Source: Fervidifonticultor_A sp037443565 (GTDB taxonomy: Bacteria > Sysuimicrobiota > Sysuimicrobiia > Sysuimicrobiales > Humicultoraceae). Taken from it: DNA of 64,000 nt. The position numbers and the translations under genes are program-made. This document shows, piece after piece, positions 16,503 to 23,740 of this stretch (its first letter is position 1; every line of letters starts with the position of its first letter). Under the pieces are notes generated by a model that made no database searches, was not told the origin of the DNA, and worked only from the letters and a program-made list of their open reading frames with translations. The stretch spans positions 1 to 64,000 of the forward strand of contig JBBIOB010000001.1 of assembly GCA_037443565.1 (NCBI GenBank). Direction: 5' to 3'.

Positions 16503-16832
16503 GGGAGAGATTCGGCCGGGTGGAGGCCTATTCCCCTTGCAATTCTCGTCCTGTACGGGAGTTGGGCTCGCGGGGCGGCAGCGCCGCAGAGCGACGCAGA
16601 CCTCCTTCTCGTGGTGATAGATGAGACCGCGCGCCGGAGCGTTGAGGGACGCGCCGATGATCTACGCGGGCGTCTCGGCGAGCGGTTCGGCCGGTTCATC
16701 TCGATGATGGTGATGACCGGCGAAGAGGTGCGGGCAAAGCTGCGGGCCGGCGACCAACTGGTCCGGTCGATCGCAAGTGAAGGGCGCGCGCTGGCGGGAC
16801 GCAGCCTCGCGGAGATCGCCGTCGATGGCTAA
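16503..16832 (+). pseudogene. Nucleotidyltransferase lacking its N-terminus
   Basis: An open frame without any usable start codon reads IPLAILVLYGSWARGAAAPQ then SDADLLLVVIDET, an intact nucleotidyltransferase active site, and ends VRAKLRAGDQLVRSIASEG, typical of stand-alone or MarR-fused members. The frame runs back to about 16500 next to the start of the PLD-EVE gene, with no ATG/GTG/TTG before the active site. A shorter ORF from GTG 16611 would lack the active site, so I call it a truncated gene. Confidence 0.6.
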
Positions 16833-16968
16833 GCGCGAATCTGCTGGTCGCTTCGAATCATCCACGGTCTGACCCATGCAACTGGTGCTTGAGCAAGAGG
16901 GAAGGATCGCGGGGCCGGGTGGCTGCGGCTGTGGGGAGGAGCGTACTCTGCAGGGAGGTCGGAAGCAC

Positions 16969-16996
16969 TTGACGGCCAAGGGCTTCCGAGTAGAAT
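16969..16996 (+). promoter_or_regulatory. Promoter of the AlbA_2 gene, probably leaderless
   Basis: TTGACG (16969-16974) and TAGAAT (16991-16996) with a 16-bp spacer. The expected transcription start falls at about 17003-17004, on the ATG used here. Confidence 0.55.
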
Positions 16997-17003
16997 GCAG
17001 AGT

Positions 17004-18371
17004 ATGGTGGATCTCGCCGCTGTTCTCGCCCAGCCCGAGGGAAAGACTCTCGAGTTCAAGAGGGACCTTTCCTCCCCTGATAGGGTGCTCCGCTCCGTGG
17101 TTGCGTTTGCGAACACGGCTGGTGGGACACTCGTGCTGGGGGTCGAGGACAAGACGCGGCGCGTGGTAGGCACCGGTGATCCACTGGCCCTCGAGGAACG
17201 CGTGACTAGCCTGGTCTCGGACAGCATTGAGCCCATGCTGATGCCGGACATCGAGGTGCTGCCGTGGCGGCGGACAAACGTCGTCGTAGTTCGCGTGCCC
17301 CCGAGCCCGGTCCGTCCCCACTTCCTGCGGCGCCTGGGGCCGCAGAAGGGGATGTTCATCCGCGTTGGGTCCACCAACCGGCAGGCGGACGCCGCGATGG
17401 CCGAGGAACTCCGGCGCCATGCCCGCAATGAGGCGTTTGACGAGCGGACGATGCCAGAACTCGACTCTGAAGCCATCGACTTCAGAGCAGCTGCAGAGTC
17501 GTTTGCAGAGCGTCGTCGCCTGACACGGGGCGATCTCGAGACGCTTCGCGTCCTGGAGCGCTACCATGGACGGCTGGTGCCGACCACCGGCGGCGTGCTG
17601 CTCTTCGGCAAGGAGCGGAACCGGTACTTCCCGGATGCCTGGATCCAGGCCGGGCTGTTCGGCGGCGCAGACCGGACCAGGATCCTCGACGTCATGGAGA
17701 TCCGTTCGCATCTGCCGCAAGCGGTCGAGGAGGCCGTGGTGTTCATCCAGCGCAGTACTGCCCGCGAGGTAGTCATCCAGGGCGTCCGGCGGACCGAGCG
17801 ATGGACGTATCCAATGATCGCCGTCCGCGAAGCGGTGGTGAACGCCGTGGTGCATACAGACTACTCTCAGCGGGGTGCTCCCATTCGGATATCCGTCTTC
17901 AGCAATCGCCTAGAAGTGGAAAACCCTGGGCTGTTGCCTTTCGGCCTGACCGTGGAGGACATCCGGCGGGGGATTTCGAAGCTGCGGAACCGCGTGATCG
18001 GCAGGGTGTTTCACGCGTTGGGGCTCATCGAGCAGTGGGGGAGCGGCATCCAGCGCATGATGGCCGCCTGCGAGCAGGCAGGTCTTGACCCCCCGCAGAT
18101 GGAGGAAGTCGGTACCCACTTCCTCGTGACACTCAGTGCATCCCGCCGGAAGCCGCCGGTCCTGGATGAGATGGACCGGCGCATCCTGGCCGTCCTGCAA
18201 CGAAGGCCGGGCCTGACGACGCGGCAGATTGCCGATGAAACCGGCCGGTCACCGCGATCCACGCGGACGCGCCTGGCCTCCCTGGTCTCCCGCGGCCTTG
18301 CGGGTGAAGTTGGAAGCGGACCGAACGATCCGCGACGGCAGTACTTCTTGCTAGGGCAGACGGGCGTATGA
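17004..18371 (+). CDS. AlbA_2 (Schlafen-like) ATP-binding protein with winged helix
   Basis: 455 residues. N-terminal AlbA_2 domain: EGKTLEFKRDLSSPDRVLRS, VAFANTAGGTLVLGVEDK, PHFLRRLGPQKGMFIRVGST. Middle GHKL-type ATPase-like region: MIAVREAVVNAVVHTDYSQ, LEVENPGLLPFGLTVED, HALGLIEQWGSGIQRM. C-terminal winged helix: DRRILAVLQRRPGLTTRQIA. Such proteins are often called RecG-like helicases in databases but lack helicase motifs; they are probable DNA-binding regulators or defence effectors. ATG 16995 overlaps the -10 box, so ATG 17004 is preferred. Its stop overlaps the next (broken) vapB start by 4 bp. Confidence 0.8.
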   Translation: MVDLAAVLAQPEGKTLEFKRDLSSPDRVLRSVVAFANTAGGTLVLGVEDKTRRVVGTGDPLALEERVTSLVSDSIEPMLMPDIEVLPWRRTNVVVVRVPPSPVRPHFLRRLGPQKGMFIRVGSTNRQADAAMAEELRRHARNEAFDERTMPELDSEAIDFRAAAESFAERRRLTRGDLETLRVLERYHGRLVPTTGGVLLFGKERNRYFPDAWIQAGLFGGADRTRILDVMEIRSHLPQAVEEAVVFIQRSTAREVVIQGVRRTERWTYPMIAVREAVVNAVVHTDYSQRGAPIRISVFSNRLEVENPGLLPFGLTVEDIRRGISKLRNRVIGRVFHALGLIEQWGSGIQRMMAACEQAGLDPPQMEEVGTHFLVTLSASRRKPPVLDEMDRRILAVLQRRPGLTTRQIADETGRSPRSTRTRLASLVSRGLAGEVGSGPNDPRRQYFLLGQTGV

Positions 18372-18580
18372 CAGATTGGGCCGCGCTGAGCGGTATAACC
18401 ATGCGGGAACTGATTCAGCGGGTGCTCGAGCATGGCCTCCGCTCGGCGGCGGGCACCCAGACGCCCACGCCGGGTCGCCATGCCCCTCCGCCCGTCATCA
18501 CCCCTCCTCGCGGTGTACCCATCCCCGCGGTTCTGCGCGCGACTCTGCGGCGGCTCGAAGAGGAGAAGACGAGGCCAGGG
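18368..18580 (+). pseudogene. VapB antitoxin, 5'-truncated and fused to vapC
   Basis: From ATG 18368 the frame reads ALSGITMRELIQRVLEHGL, which is the second half of a VapB ribbon-helix-helix, then PPVITPPRGVPIPAV and LRRLEEEK, the typical VapB tail. The first strand of the DNA-binding fold is missing, the homology starting just at the end of the upstream AlbA_2 gene. There is no stop before the toxin: the frame runs directly into vapC. Confidence 0.6.
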
Positions 18581-18868
18581 ATGCCAGATCTGCTTGATGT
18601 CAGCGTCTGGCTGCCCCTGAGCGCCCCAGACCACGTGTGACGGGCGCTGCAGACCTGGCTCGCCACGCCGCGTGTGGTTCTTGTGAGCGAGCCGGCCAGC
18701 CTGGATGAGTTCCTGGGCCAGTGGAGCGGGGAACTCGACCTCCGCCGGGGACGGTGGACCGACGCCTACCTCGCAGCGTTCGCGATGGCGAGCGGCTGCC
18801 GCCTGGTCGCCTTCGACGACGACTTCTCCCGCTTTCCCGGCCTGGCGTTCCTGCACGTCAGGATCTGA
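18581..18868 (+). pseudogene. VapC toxin with internal deletion and in-frame stop
   Basis: ATG 18581 begins MPDLLDVSVWLPLSAPDHV, the N-terminus of a VapC; a TGA follows at 18638. In the same frame the sequence continues RALQTWLATPRVVLVSEPAS, WTDAYLAAFAMASGCRLVAF, DDDFSRFPGL, which is the C-terminal half of the same family. About 60-70 residues between them, including the conserved Glu, are missing. The toxin is inactive. Confidence 0.7.
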
Positions 18869-18983
18869 CTGGTACCGGATCGCCCGATCGCTCGACGATC
18901 GAGGCGTCCCCCCGTACGCAGGGCTCCGGAGAGCCGACGTCATGAGTGGAAACCACCGCGCCGGCTGCGTAGAGACCGCGCAT

Positions 18984-19016
18984 GGTACAATCGTGCCACT
19001 CAGGACACGGGGGAGT
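18984..19016 (+). promoter_or_regulatory. Extended -10 promoter of Uma2 copy 3
   Basis: TGGTACAAT (TACAAT at 18986-18991) ends 28 nt before GTG 19020, the same as the other two Uma2 genes. A GGGGGAG ribosome site lies between. A CCCCCCGTACG block occurs 78 nt upstream of the -10 (70 nt in the other two). Confidence 0.6.
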
Positions 19017-19019
19017 TAC

Positions 19020-19586
19020 GTGGCGATCAGTCTCGAGTGGGTCGCGCCGCTGGATGACGCGGAGATCGCCGAGCTGTCGCGGCGCAACCCCGGTCTCCAG
19101 ATCGAGCGCGCCGCCACCGGCGAGCTGATCGTGACTCCCACCGGCGGCGATGCGGGGCGCCGCGAGGCGGAGCTCGTCGCCCAACTCCACCGATGGGCCG
19201 CGCAAGACGGCCGTGGGATCGTGTTTGGTCCGTCGACTGGCTTTCATCTGCCCGATGGATCGCTCTTCTCTCCCGACGCCTCCTGGGTCAGGCGGGAGCG
19301 CTGGACGGCGCTGACGGGCCCGCAGCGCGAGGGCTTCGTGCCCTTGTGCCCCGATGCGGTCTTCGAGATCGCATCGCACACCGACGTCACCTCCGACATC
19401 CGGGGAAAGATGCGGGCGTATATTGCAAACGGCGCCCGGCTTGCCGCGCTCATCGATCCGCGGCGGCGCACGGTCGAGATCTCTTCGGCCGATGGGGAGT
19501 CGCGCGCAAGCGAACCGGCCCGGTGGATCCCGCTCGATCCCGTGCTTCCACGATTCTCGCTCGACCTGGAACCGATCTTCGAATAG
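19020..19586 (+). CDS. Uma2 family (DUF820) protein, copy 3
   Basis: 188 residues from GTG 19020. Landmarks: LSRRNPGLQIERAATGELIV, TPTGGDAGRREAELV, GFHLPDGSLFSPDASWVRRE, PLCPDAVFEIASHTD, IANGARLAALIDP. Compared with copies 1 and 2 the SK after the core is SH, which may affect the catalytic lysine position. The open frame extends upstream to 18705, but that part overlaps the vapC remnant and is not protein-like. Surrounded by gene remnants on both sides, yet itself complete. Confidence 0.85.
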   Translation: MAISLEWVAPLDDAEIAELSRRNPGLQIERAATGELIVTPTGGDAGRREAELVAQLHRWAAQDGRGIVFGPSTGFHLPDGSLFSPDASWVRRERWTALTGPQREGFVPLCPDAVFEIASHTDVTSDIRGKMRAYIANGARLAALIDPRRRTVEISSADGESRASEPARWIPLDPVLPRFSLDLEPIFE

Positions 19587-19589
19587 GCC

Positions 19590-19823
19590 CCTATTATAGT
19601 ACGCCGCGTGTGCCCCATCGGCGGCGCGCCGCAGGGAGTCGGCGTCCAGCACATCGGCCTCTGTGAGTTCGACCAGCGGGTGCGAAGCCCACGGGCGGAG
19701 GCGCAGCCGGTCGATCCCGCGGGCCACGGCCCGGACACGACACCCGGCGCGCAGAAGCTCCGGCACGAGGCGCCCGCCGACATATCCTGTCGCCCCGGTG
19801 ACGAGGACCAGGCGTTCGCTCAC
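19590..19823 (-). pseudogene. NAD(P)-binding SDR-type protein, N-terminal fragment
   Basis: GTG 19823 starts SERLVLVTGATGYVGGRLVP then ELLRAGCRVRAVARG and LVELTEADVLDADSLRRA, an NmrA/DUF2867-type SDR nucleotide-binding domain. The match ends at GAHAAYY near 19592, directly after the Uma2 stop on the other strand; the remaining 200 or more residues are absent. Its GTG overlaps the tspO stop (GTGA), so the two formed an operon. Confidence 0.65.
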
Positions 19824-20029
19824 GCGTTCAGCCTCCAGATCGCGGCGTCCAGCGCGGCCGCAAACGTCACCCATCCCAGATAGGGCACCAGAAGCCATCC
19901 GGCGGCGGGCGCGATACGCCAGAATGCGATGAGGGTCAGCAGGATGCTCAGCCACAACAATCCCATGTCGACGAGCGCCGCGCCGGGATTCTGGAGGCCG
20001 AAGAAGAGCCACGACCAGAGCGCATTGAC
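19820..20029 (-). pseudogene. tspO: TspO/MBR C-terminal half
   Basis: A minus-strand frame ending at TGA 19822-19820 reads NALWSWLFFGLQNPGAALVD, MGLLWLSILLTLIAFWRI, AGWLLVPYLGWVTFAAALDA, which are transmembrane helices 3-5 of TspO. The first half is missing; homology begins at about 20029, exactly where the plus-strand CarH-like remnant begins. TspO proteins are tryptophan-rich sensory membrane proteins that bind porphyrins and are often light- or oxygen-regulated. Confidence 0.65.
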
Positions 20030-20480
20030 GCGGCGGTTTGCGCTGCGGCTGATGGATCTCTATCAGGTCCCGCCGGGCCTTCCCCCGGTCTTATGCGCCT
20101 GCGCGCCCGCAGAGCTGCACGAACTGGGGCTGCTCGCGGTCGCCATGGAACTGCGGCGCCGCGGTCGTCCCATCGTGAATCTCGGTCAGGCAACCCCCGT
20201 CGACGCGACCCTCTCTGCAATCGAGCGGCTGGGCGCACGGGTTGCCGTCGTGGCGGCCACCCTGCCGGAGCATCTCGAGCCCTGGATCGCCTCCCGTGAC
20301 ACCGTGATGGACCTCCAGAGGCGTGCCGGCGTGACGGTCGTGTGGGGTGGGCCCGGAGCGGCGTCCGCATCCCCGCGAGGCCTGCCCGGCCTGGCAGCCC
20401 TCACCATCGACGAGGCGGTGGCGGCGGTCGTCGGGCTGCTCGAGAGGATGACCCTGGCGCGCGGGGAGGCCCCCGCGTAA
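20025..20480 (+). pseudogene. CarH/LitR-type B12-binding regulator, C-terminal half
   Basis: Plus-strand frame of about 150 residues: LMDLYQVPPGLPPVLCACAP then ELHELGLLAVAMELRRRG (the ExHxxG cobalamin-ligand motif), VNLGQATPVDATLSAIERL, VVVAATLPEHLEPWIASR. This is the C-terminal B12-binding domain of a MerR-type light-sensing repressor. The MerR DNA-binding domain and helical bundle are missing. TTG 20025 could initiate translation but the product would lack DNA binding. Confidence 0.6.
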
Positions 20481-20485
20481 GACCG

Positions 20486-20947
20486 TCAGGCCAGTGCCAG
20501 CGCGGCCTCCTTGCTCAGGGCCGTGTAGGTCGCCCGCCCGGCCTTGAATCTGGCCAGCAGGATCTGGTCCCTGGTCCGGCTGCTGTCATAGGACACGTGC
20601 ACCCAGGTCCCCTCGAAGATGAGCTGGTCGTAGGGAAGCCCGGAGCGCACCAGGGCTTTGAACAGGGCGAGAGTTCCGATGGCCGGGCACACGATGTCCG
20701 CGGCCTTGCCCACGATGTGCTGGCTGTGTTTCGATCCCCCGATCGCCGCGTTGACCTTTGGCGATCGATATCCCGACGTGATCTGGATGGGCTTGCCGAT
20801 CAACGTGCGCAGCGGCTCGAGCACGTTCAGGCAGAGGGCTCGCATGTGCTCGATGTGCGACTCGTCGGGGGTGTTGTCGAGCCCTTGGCGAATCGCCGTC
20901 TGCGAGAACGTGAACTCATCCAGGGTGAAGTGCTTGGAGAGACGCAT
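20486..20947 (-). CDS. M15-family peptidoglycan peptidase (Peptidase_M15_3)
   Basis: 153 residues with the zinc-peptidase pattern of D-alanyl-D-alanine carboxypeptidases/phage endolysins: ITSGYRSPKVNAAIGGSKHS, then QHIVGKAADI (His and Asp zinc ligands) and WVHVSYD (third ligand). It starts MRLSKHFTLDEFTFSQTA as in related single-domain enzymes. No signal peptide and no phage genes around it, so the origin may be a lone phage-derived lysin gene. Full length for the family. Confidence 0.8.
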   Translation of the reverse strand: MRLSKHFTLDEFTFSQTAIRQGLDNTPDESHIEHMRALCLNVLEPLRTLIGKPIQITSGYRSPKVNAAIGGSKHSQHIVGKAADIVCPAIGTLALFKALVRSGLPYDQLIFEGTWVHVSYDSSRTRDQILLARFKAGRATYTALSKEAALALA

Positions 20948-20970
20948 ACGCTCCTCCGCGTCGGCAGCCT

Positions 20971-21390
20971 TCAGCGTTTCTTCGTCGAGAGCACACTCAA
21001 CAGGTCCACCTGACCCCTGAGCGCGTCCAGCTCGGGATCCTTATGGACGAGGGTCGCACCCCGCAGCCTCGCGACGGCAGCGATCAGCGCATCGGCGATG
21101 GAGAGGCGGTGGGCGGCCTTCAATCTCCCAGCCTGCAACAGCGCCTTCTCTTCCGGATACACCCACTCCACGGGCCACGCCTTGACGAGCGCCAGGATCC
21201 GGACAGCCTCATCCTCACCCTTCGTGCGCAGGGCCGTGTAGAAGAGCTCCATCAGGGTGATCGAGCAGGCGAGTGCCTCATGCCGGCCCGCCTGCGCTCC
21301 TCGCAGCAGGCGCTCCACCCGGTCGGCACCGGGCTCACCCCCCAGAAAGGCCAGGATCGCGGATGTATCCAGGACGTAGCGATCAGCCAC
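20971..21390 (-). CDS. VapC PIN-domain toxin
   Basis: 139 residues: MADRYVLDTSAILAFLGGEP (first Asp), SITLMELFYTALR (Glu), LSIADALIAAVA (Asp), TLVHKDPELDAL. All PIN catalytic positions are present. It overlaps its antitoxin gene by 8 bp. Confidence 0.85.
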   Translation of the reverse strand: MADRYVLDTSAILAFLGGEPGADRVERLLRGAQAGRHEALACSITLMELFYTALRTKGEDEAVRILALVKAWPVEWVYPEEKALLQAGRLKAAHRLSIADALIAAVARLRGATLVHKDPELDALRGQVDLLSVLSTKKR

Positions 21391-21604
21391 GCCGTCGCTC
21401 GCGGCCGCGGTCCCTCAGCAATGCGACCCGGAGGCCTCTCGCAGTTCCTCGGGCGGAAGCGATGGGATCCCCAGGCAACGGAACCACTCGGATCGTCTGT
21501 CCATCATCGATCCACTCGATCCGTGTCTGGGGGGTAATCCTGTGCGCGCGGCGCACCCTGGCAGGGATGACTGTTTGCCCCCTCGCGCTCACCGTGGTCT
21601 TCAT
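21383..21604 (-). CDS. AbrB/VapB-type antitoxin
   Basis: 73 residues: MKTTVSARGQTVIPARVRRA then HRITPQTRIEWIDDGQTIRV, a SpoVT-AbrB fold, with a basic C-terminus. Unlike most antitoxin genes in this window it has a clear ribosome site (GGGGAGGTG, 6 nt before ATG 21604). A TTGACT -35-like box is at 21655-21650 on the minus strand with TTGTAT 19 bp away, a weak promoter. The gene order antitoxin-toxin and the 8-bp overlap fit a TA pair. Confidence 0.8.
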   Translation of the reverse strand: MKTTVSARGQTVIPARVRRAHRITPQTRIEWIDDGQTIRVVPLPGDPIASARGTARGLRVALLRDRGRERRRG

Positions 21605-21678
21605 CGGTCACCTCCCCAAGCACGATACAAGACGAACTTCGAGAACGCAAGTCAAACCTGGGATTTTCCCTTCACCGC

Positions 21679-23259
21679 TCAGACGTAGGCCTCGTACTCA
21701 TGGAGGTTGACCGGCACGCTGATCACCGCGGCCTGTCCCGACCGCACGGCATCCTCCAGCGCGCGCTTCAGCGCCTCGGTAGAATCGACCCGCGTCCCCG
21801 ACACGCCAAAGGCCGTCGCGATCGCCGCGAAGTCAGGCGCCGGGAAGTCCACCCCGTACGGCTCGATCCCGCGGCGCTGCTGGCCGATGCGGATCAGGCT
21901 CAGGCTCTCGTCGACGAAGCAGACGACGATCACAGGTACCTGATGCTGGCGGATGAAAGTCAGGTTGTGCAGCATCATCAGCATGCCGCCGTCACCGACC
22001 AGGGCCACAACCGGCGCGGTGGGGAAGTGCAGCTTCGCGGCGATGGCCGCGGGGAGGCCGTATCCCATCGCCGACAGGCCGTTGGACACGAAGAACGCCT
22101 GCGGCCGCAGGCTCTGCCAGAACTGCGCGGCGTAGTACTTGTGCGATCCCACGTCTGAGGTCAGGATCGTCTCGATCGGCAGGACTTCCTGCATCGCGTG
22201 CAGAGCGTCCAGCGGGCTCACCGCATGGACCGCATGGATCGGCGCCGGGTGAAGACGGCTGCGGCACTCAGCCAGCAGGTCCGGGGGCCACGGCGCGCAG
22301 GGGACCCCGGACAGGGCGTCGAGTGCTCGGTCGATCTCGCCGACGTACTCCACGGGCGCATACCGTCCCTCCCGCGTCAGATAGCGGGACAGGTTGACGA
22401 TGCGGCGCGAGGCGTACCAGGGCCTGTCGCACTCGACCGGGTCGAATCCCAGGCCGACCAGAAGGTCGGCCTGGTCTACCGCCTCCATGACGGTGCGGTC
22501 GAGCGCCATCCCGCCAATCACTCCGAGGAAGCCGGGAGCGTCCTCGGGCAGCACGCCCTTCGCCTTGGGGGTCACGACGAACGGCATGCGGGTGTGCTCC
22601 ACGAAGCCGAGCAGCGCCGGGACATCGTACGGCCGCCAGCCGATCCCGACCACGAGCAGCGGGCGGCGGGCCTCTTGCAGCAGCGCGGCCATTTCGTCCA
22701 GCGCGGCCGATGCGTGTTCGGTGGGGTGGCCGCGTACGAGCGCGTCCGGTCTTCCCGGCGCGGCCTCCTGATCCGCGACGTCGCCGGGCAGCGCCAGGTG
22801 CACCGGTCCCCAGGGCGGGCTGCCGGCGAGGCCCAGGGAGGCTTCAACCAGCTCGCCGGTGCCCCGCCCGTCGACGACGGCGCTCGCCTTGCAGATGGCA
22901 CTGAAGACGCGTGTCAGGGGAATCCGCTGGTGCGAGTAGTGGTCGGCGATCGACTCGGGCACCTGGGCGGTCAGGGCCAGTACGGGCGAGCGGTCGAGGA
23001 CGGCGTTGGCCACCCCGAGCACGAGATTCATCGCTCCGGGACCCAGCGTGGCGATGCAGACGCCGGCCCGGCCTGTGATCTGCCCGCTGACGTCGGCCAT
23101 GAACGCCGCGCTGGCTTCGTGGCCGGTGAGCAGGAACCGGATGCCGGCGCTGCGGCAGGCGTGGATCAGTGCCGTGACCTCGCCGCCGGGGAGTCCGAAC
23201 ACGAACTCTGTACCGGCCTGCGCCAGCGTCGACGCGATGACCTGGGCGTTTGTGGGCAT
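21679..23259 (-). CDS. Thiamine-diphosphate enzyme, acetolactate synthase large-subunit-like
   Basis: 526 residues with the three-domain layout of ThDP enzymes of the IlvB family. N-terminal PYR domain: FVFGLPGGEVTALIHACRSA and the catalytic Glu in LLTGHEASAAFM; ATLGPGAMNLVLGVANAV follows. C-terminal PP domain: NGLSAMGYGLPAAIAAKLHF and VALVGDGGMLMMLHNLTF (GDG cofactor motif). The usual Asn-Asn of the motif end is VDES here. No ilvN or other branched-chain genes are adjacent, so the substrate may not be pyruvate; decarboxylation or carboligation of another 2-oxo acid is possible. Confidence 0.75.
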   Translation of the reverse strand: MPTNAQVIASTLAQAGTEFVFGLPGGEVTALIHACRSAGIRFLLTGHEASAAFMADVSGQITGRAGVCIATLGPGAMNLVLGVANAVLDRSPVLALTAQVPESIADHYSHQRIPLTRVFSAICKASAVVDGRGTGELVEASLGLAGSPPWGPVHLALPGDVADQEAAPGRPDALVRGHPTEHASAALDEMAALLQEARRPLLVVGIGWRPYDVPALLGFVEHTRMPFVVTPKAKGVLPEDAPGFLGVIGGMALDRTVMEAVDQADLLVGLGFDPVECDRPWYASRRIVNLSRYLTREGRYAPVEYVGEIDRALDALSGVPCAPWPPDLLAECRSRLHPAPIHAVHAVSPLDALHAMQEVLPIETILTSDVGSHKYYAAQFWQSLRPQAFFVSNGLSAMGYGLPAAIAAKLHFPTAPVVALVGDGGMLMMLHNLTFIRQHQVPVIVVCFVDESLSLIRIGQQRRGIEPYGVDFPAPDFAAIATAFGVSGTRVDSTEALKRALEDAVRSGQAAVISVPVNLHEYEAYV

Positions 23260-23391
23260 GCTGCTCCCCGCTTCCTCCAGGGCGCGTCCGAGAACTCCTG
23301 TTCCGCGGACGTTCGCGAGTCCCCGGGCGCTTCCTGCTGTGCGGCGCCGGCGCCGCAGGCGGCCAGCGCGCGCAAGCGCCGGGAGATGCGA

Positions 23392-23420
23392 ACAGGCCCG
23401 GGCAATTCGCCCGGGCCTGT
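23392..23420 (-). terminator. Strong hairpin downstream of cspA
   Basis: ACAGGCCCGGGC-AATTC-GCCCGGGCCTGT, a perfect 12-bp stem with a 5-nt loop, 47 bp after the cspA stop. There is no T-tract on the cspA strand, so it may terminate weakly or protect the transcript end. Confidence 0.55.
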
Positions 23421-23466
23421 GGCCTGGCTTCAGACAACCCTGATTGGACAGAGTGTGAGATGAACG

Positions 23467-23673
23467 CTAGCTGATCGGTCGGACCCCCGTGGCCTGAGGG
23501 CCCTTCTGGCCCTGCGTCTGGGTGTACTCGACCTTCTGCCCCTCGCTGAGGGACTTGTAGCCGTCACCCTCGATGCCGCTGTAGTGCACGAAGACGTCCT
23601 TCGAGCCGTCCTCGGGAGTGATGAAGCCGTACCCCTTCTCACTGCTGAACCACTTCACGGTACCACGTGCCAT
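23467..23673 (-). CDS. cspA: Cold-shock protein (CspA family)
   Basis: 68-residue single-stranded nucleic-acid chaperone. RNP1 KGYGFI and RNP2 VFVHYSGI are intact in MARGTVKWFSSEKGYGFITP ... DVFVHYSGIEGDGYKSL; the C-terminus reads GPQATGVRPIS. Start ATG 23673, although the open frame extends upstream to 23763. Lies 67 bp after an MFS gene on the same strand and is followed by a strong hairpin; the upstream gap probably carries its own promoter and 5' leader. Confidence 0.9.
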   Translation of the reverse strand: MARGTVKWFSSEKGYGFITPEDGSKDVFVHYSGIEGDGYKSLSEGQKVEYTQTQGQKGPQATGVRPIS

Positions 23674-23740
23674 GATGCTGACCACCTTTTCCTGCAAGCT
23701 ACCACAGACCGAGCAAGTTCTGCGATGCCCGCCCATTGTC

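Noticed and set aside
23341..23356. GCGGCGCCGGCGCCGC palindrome as operator or terminator
   Set aside because: Simple GC-rich repeat close to the start of the ThDP gene, with no T-tract or partner; likely compositional.
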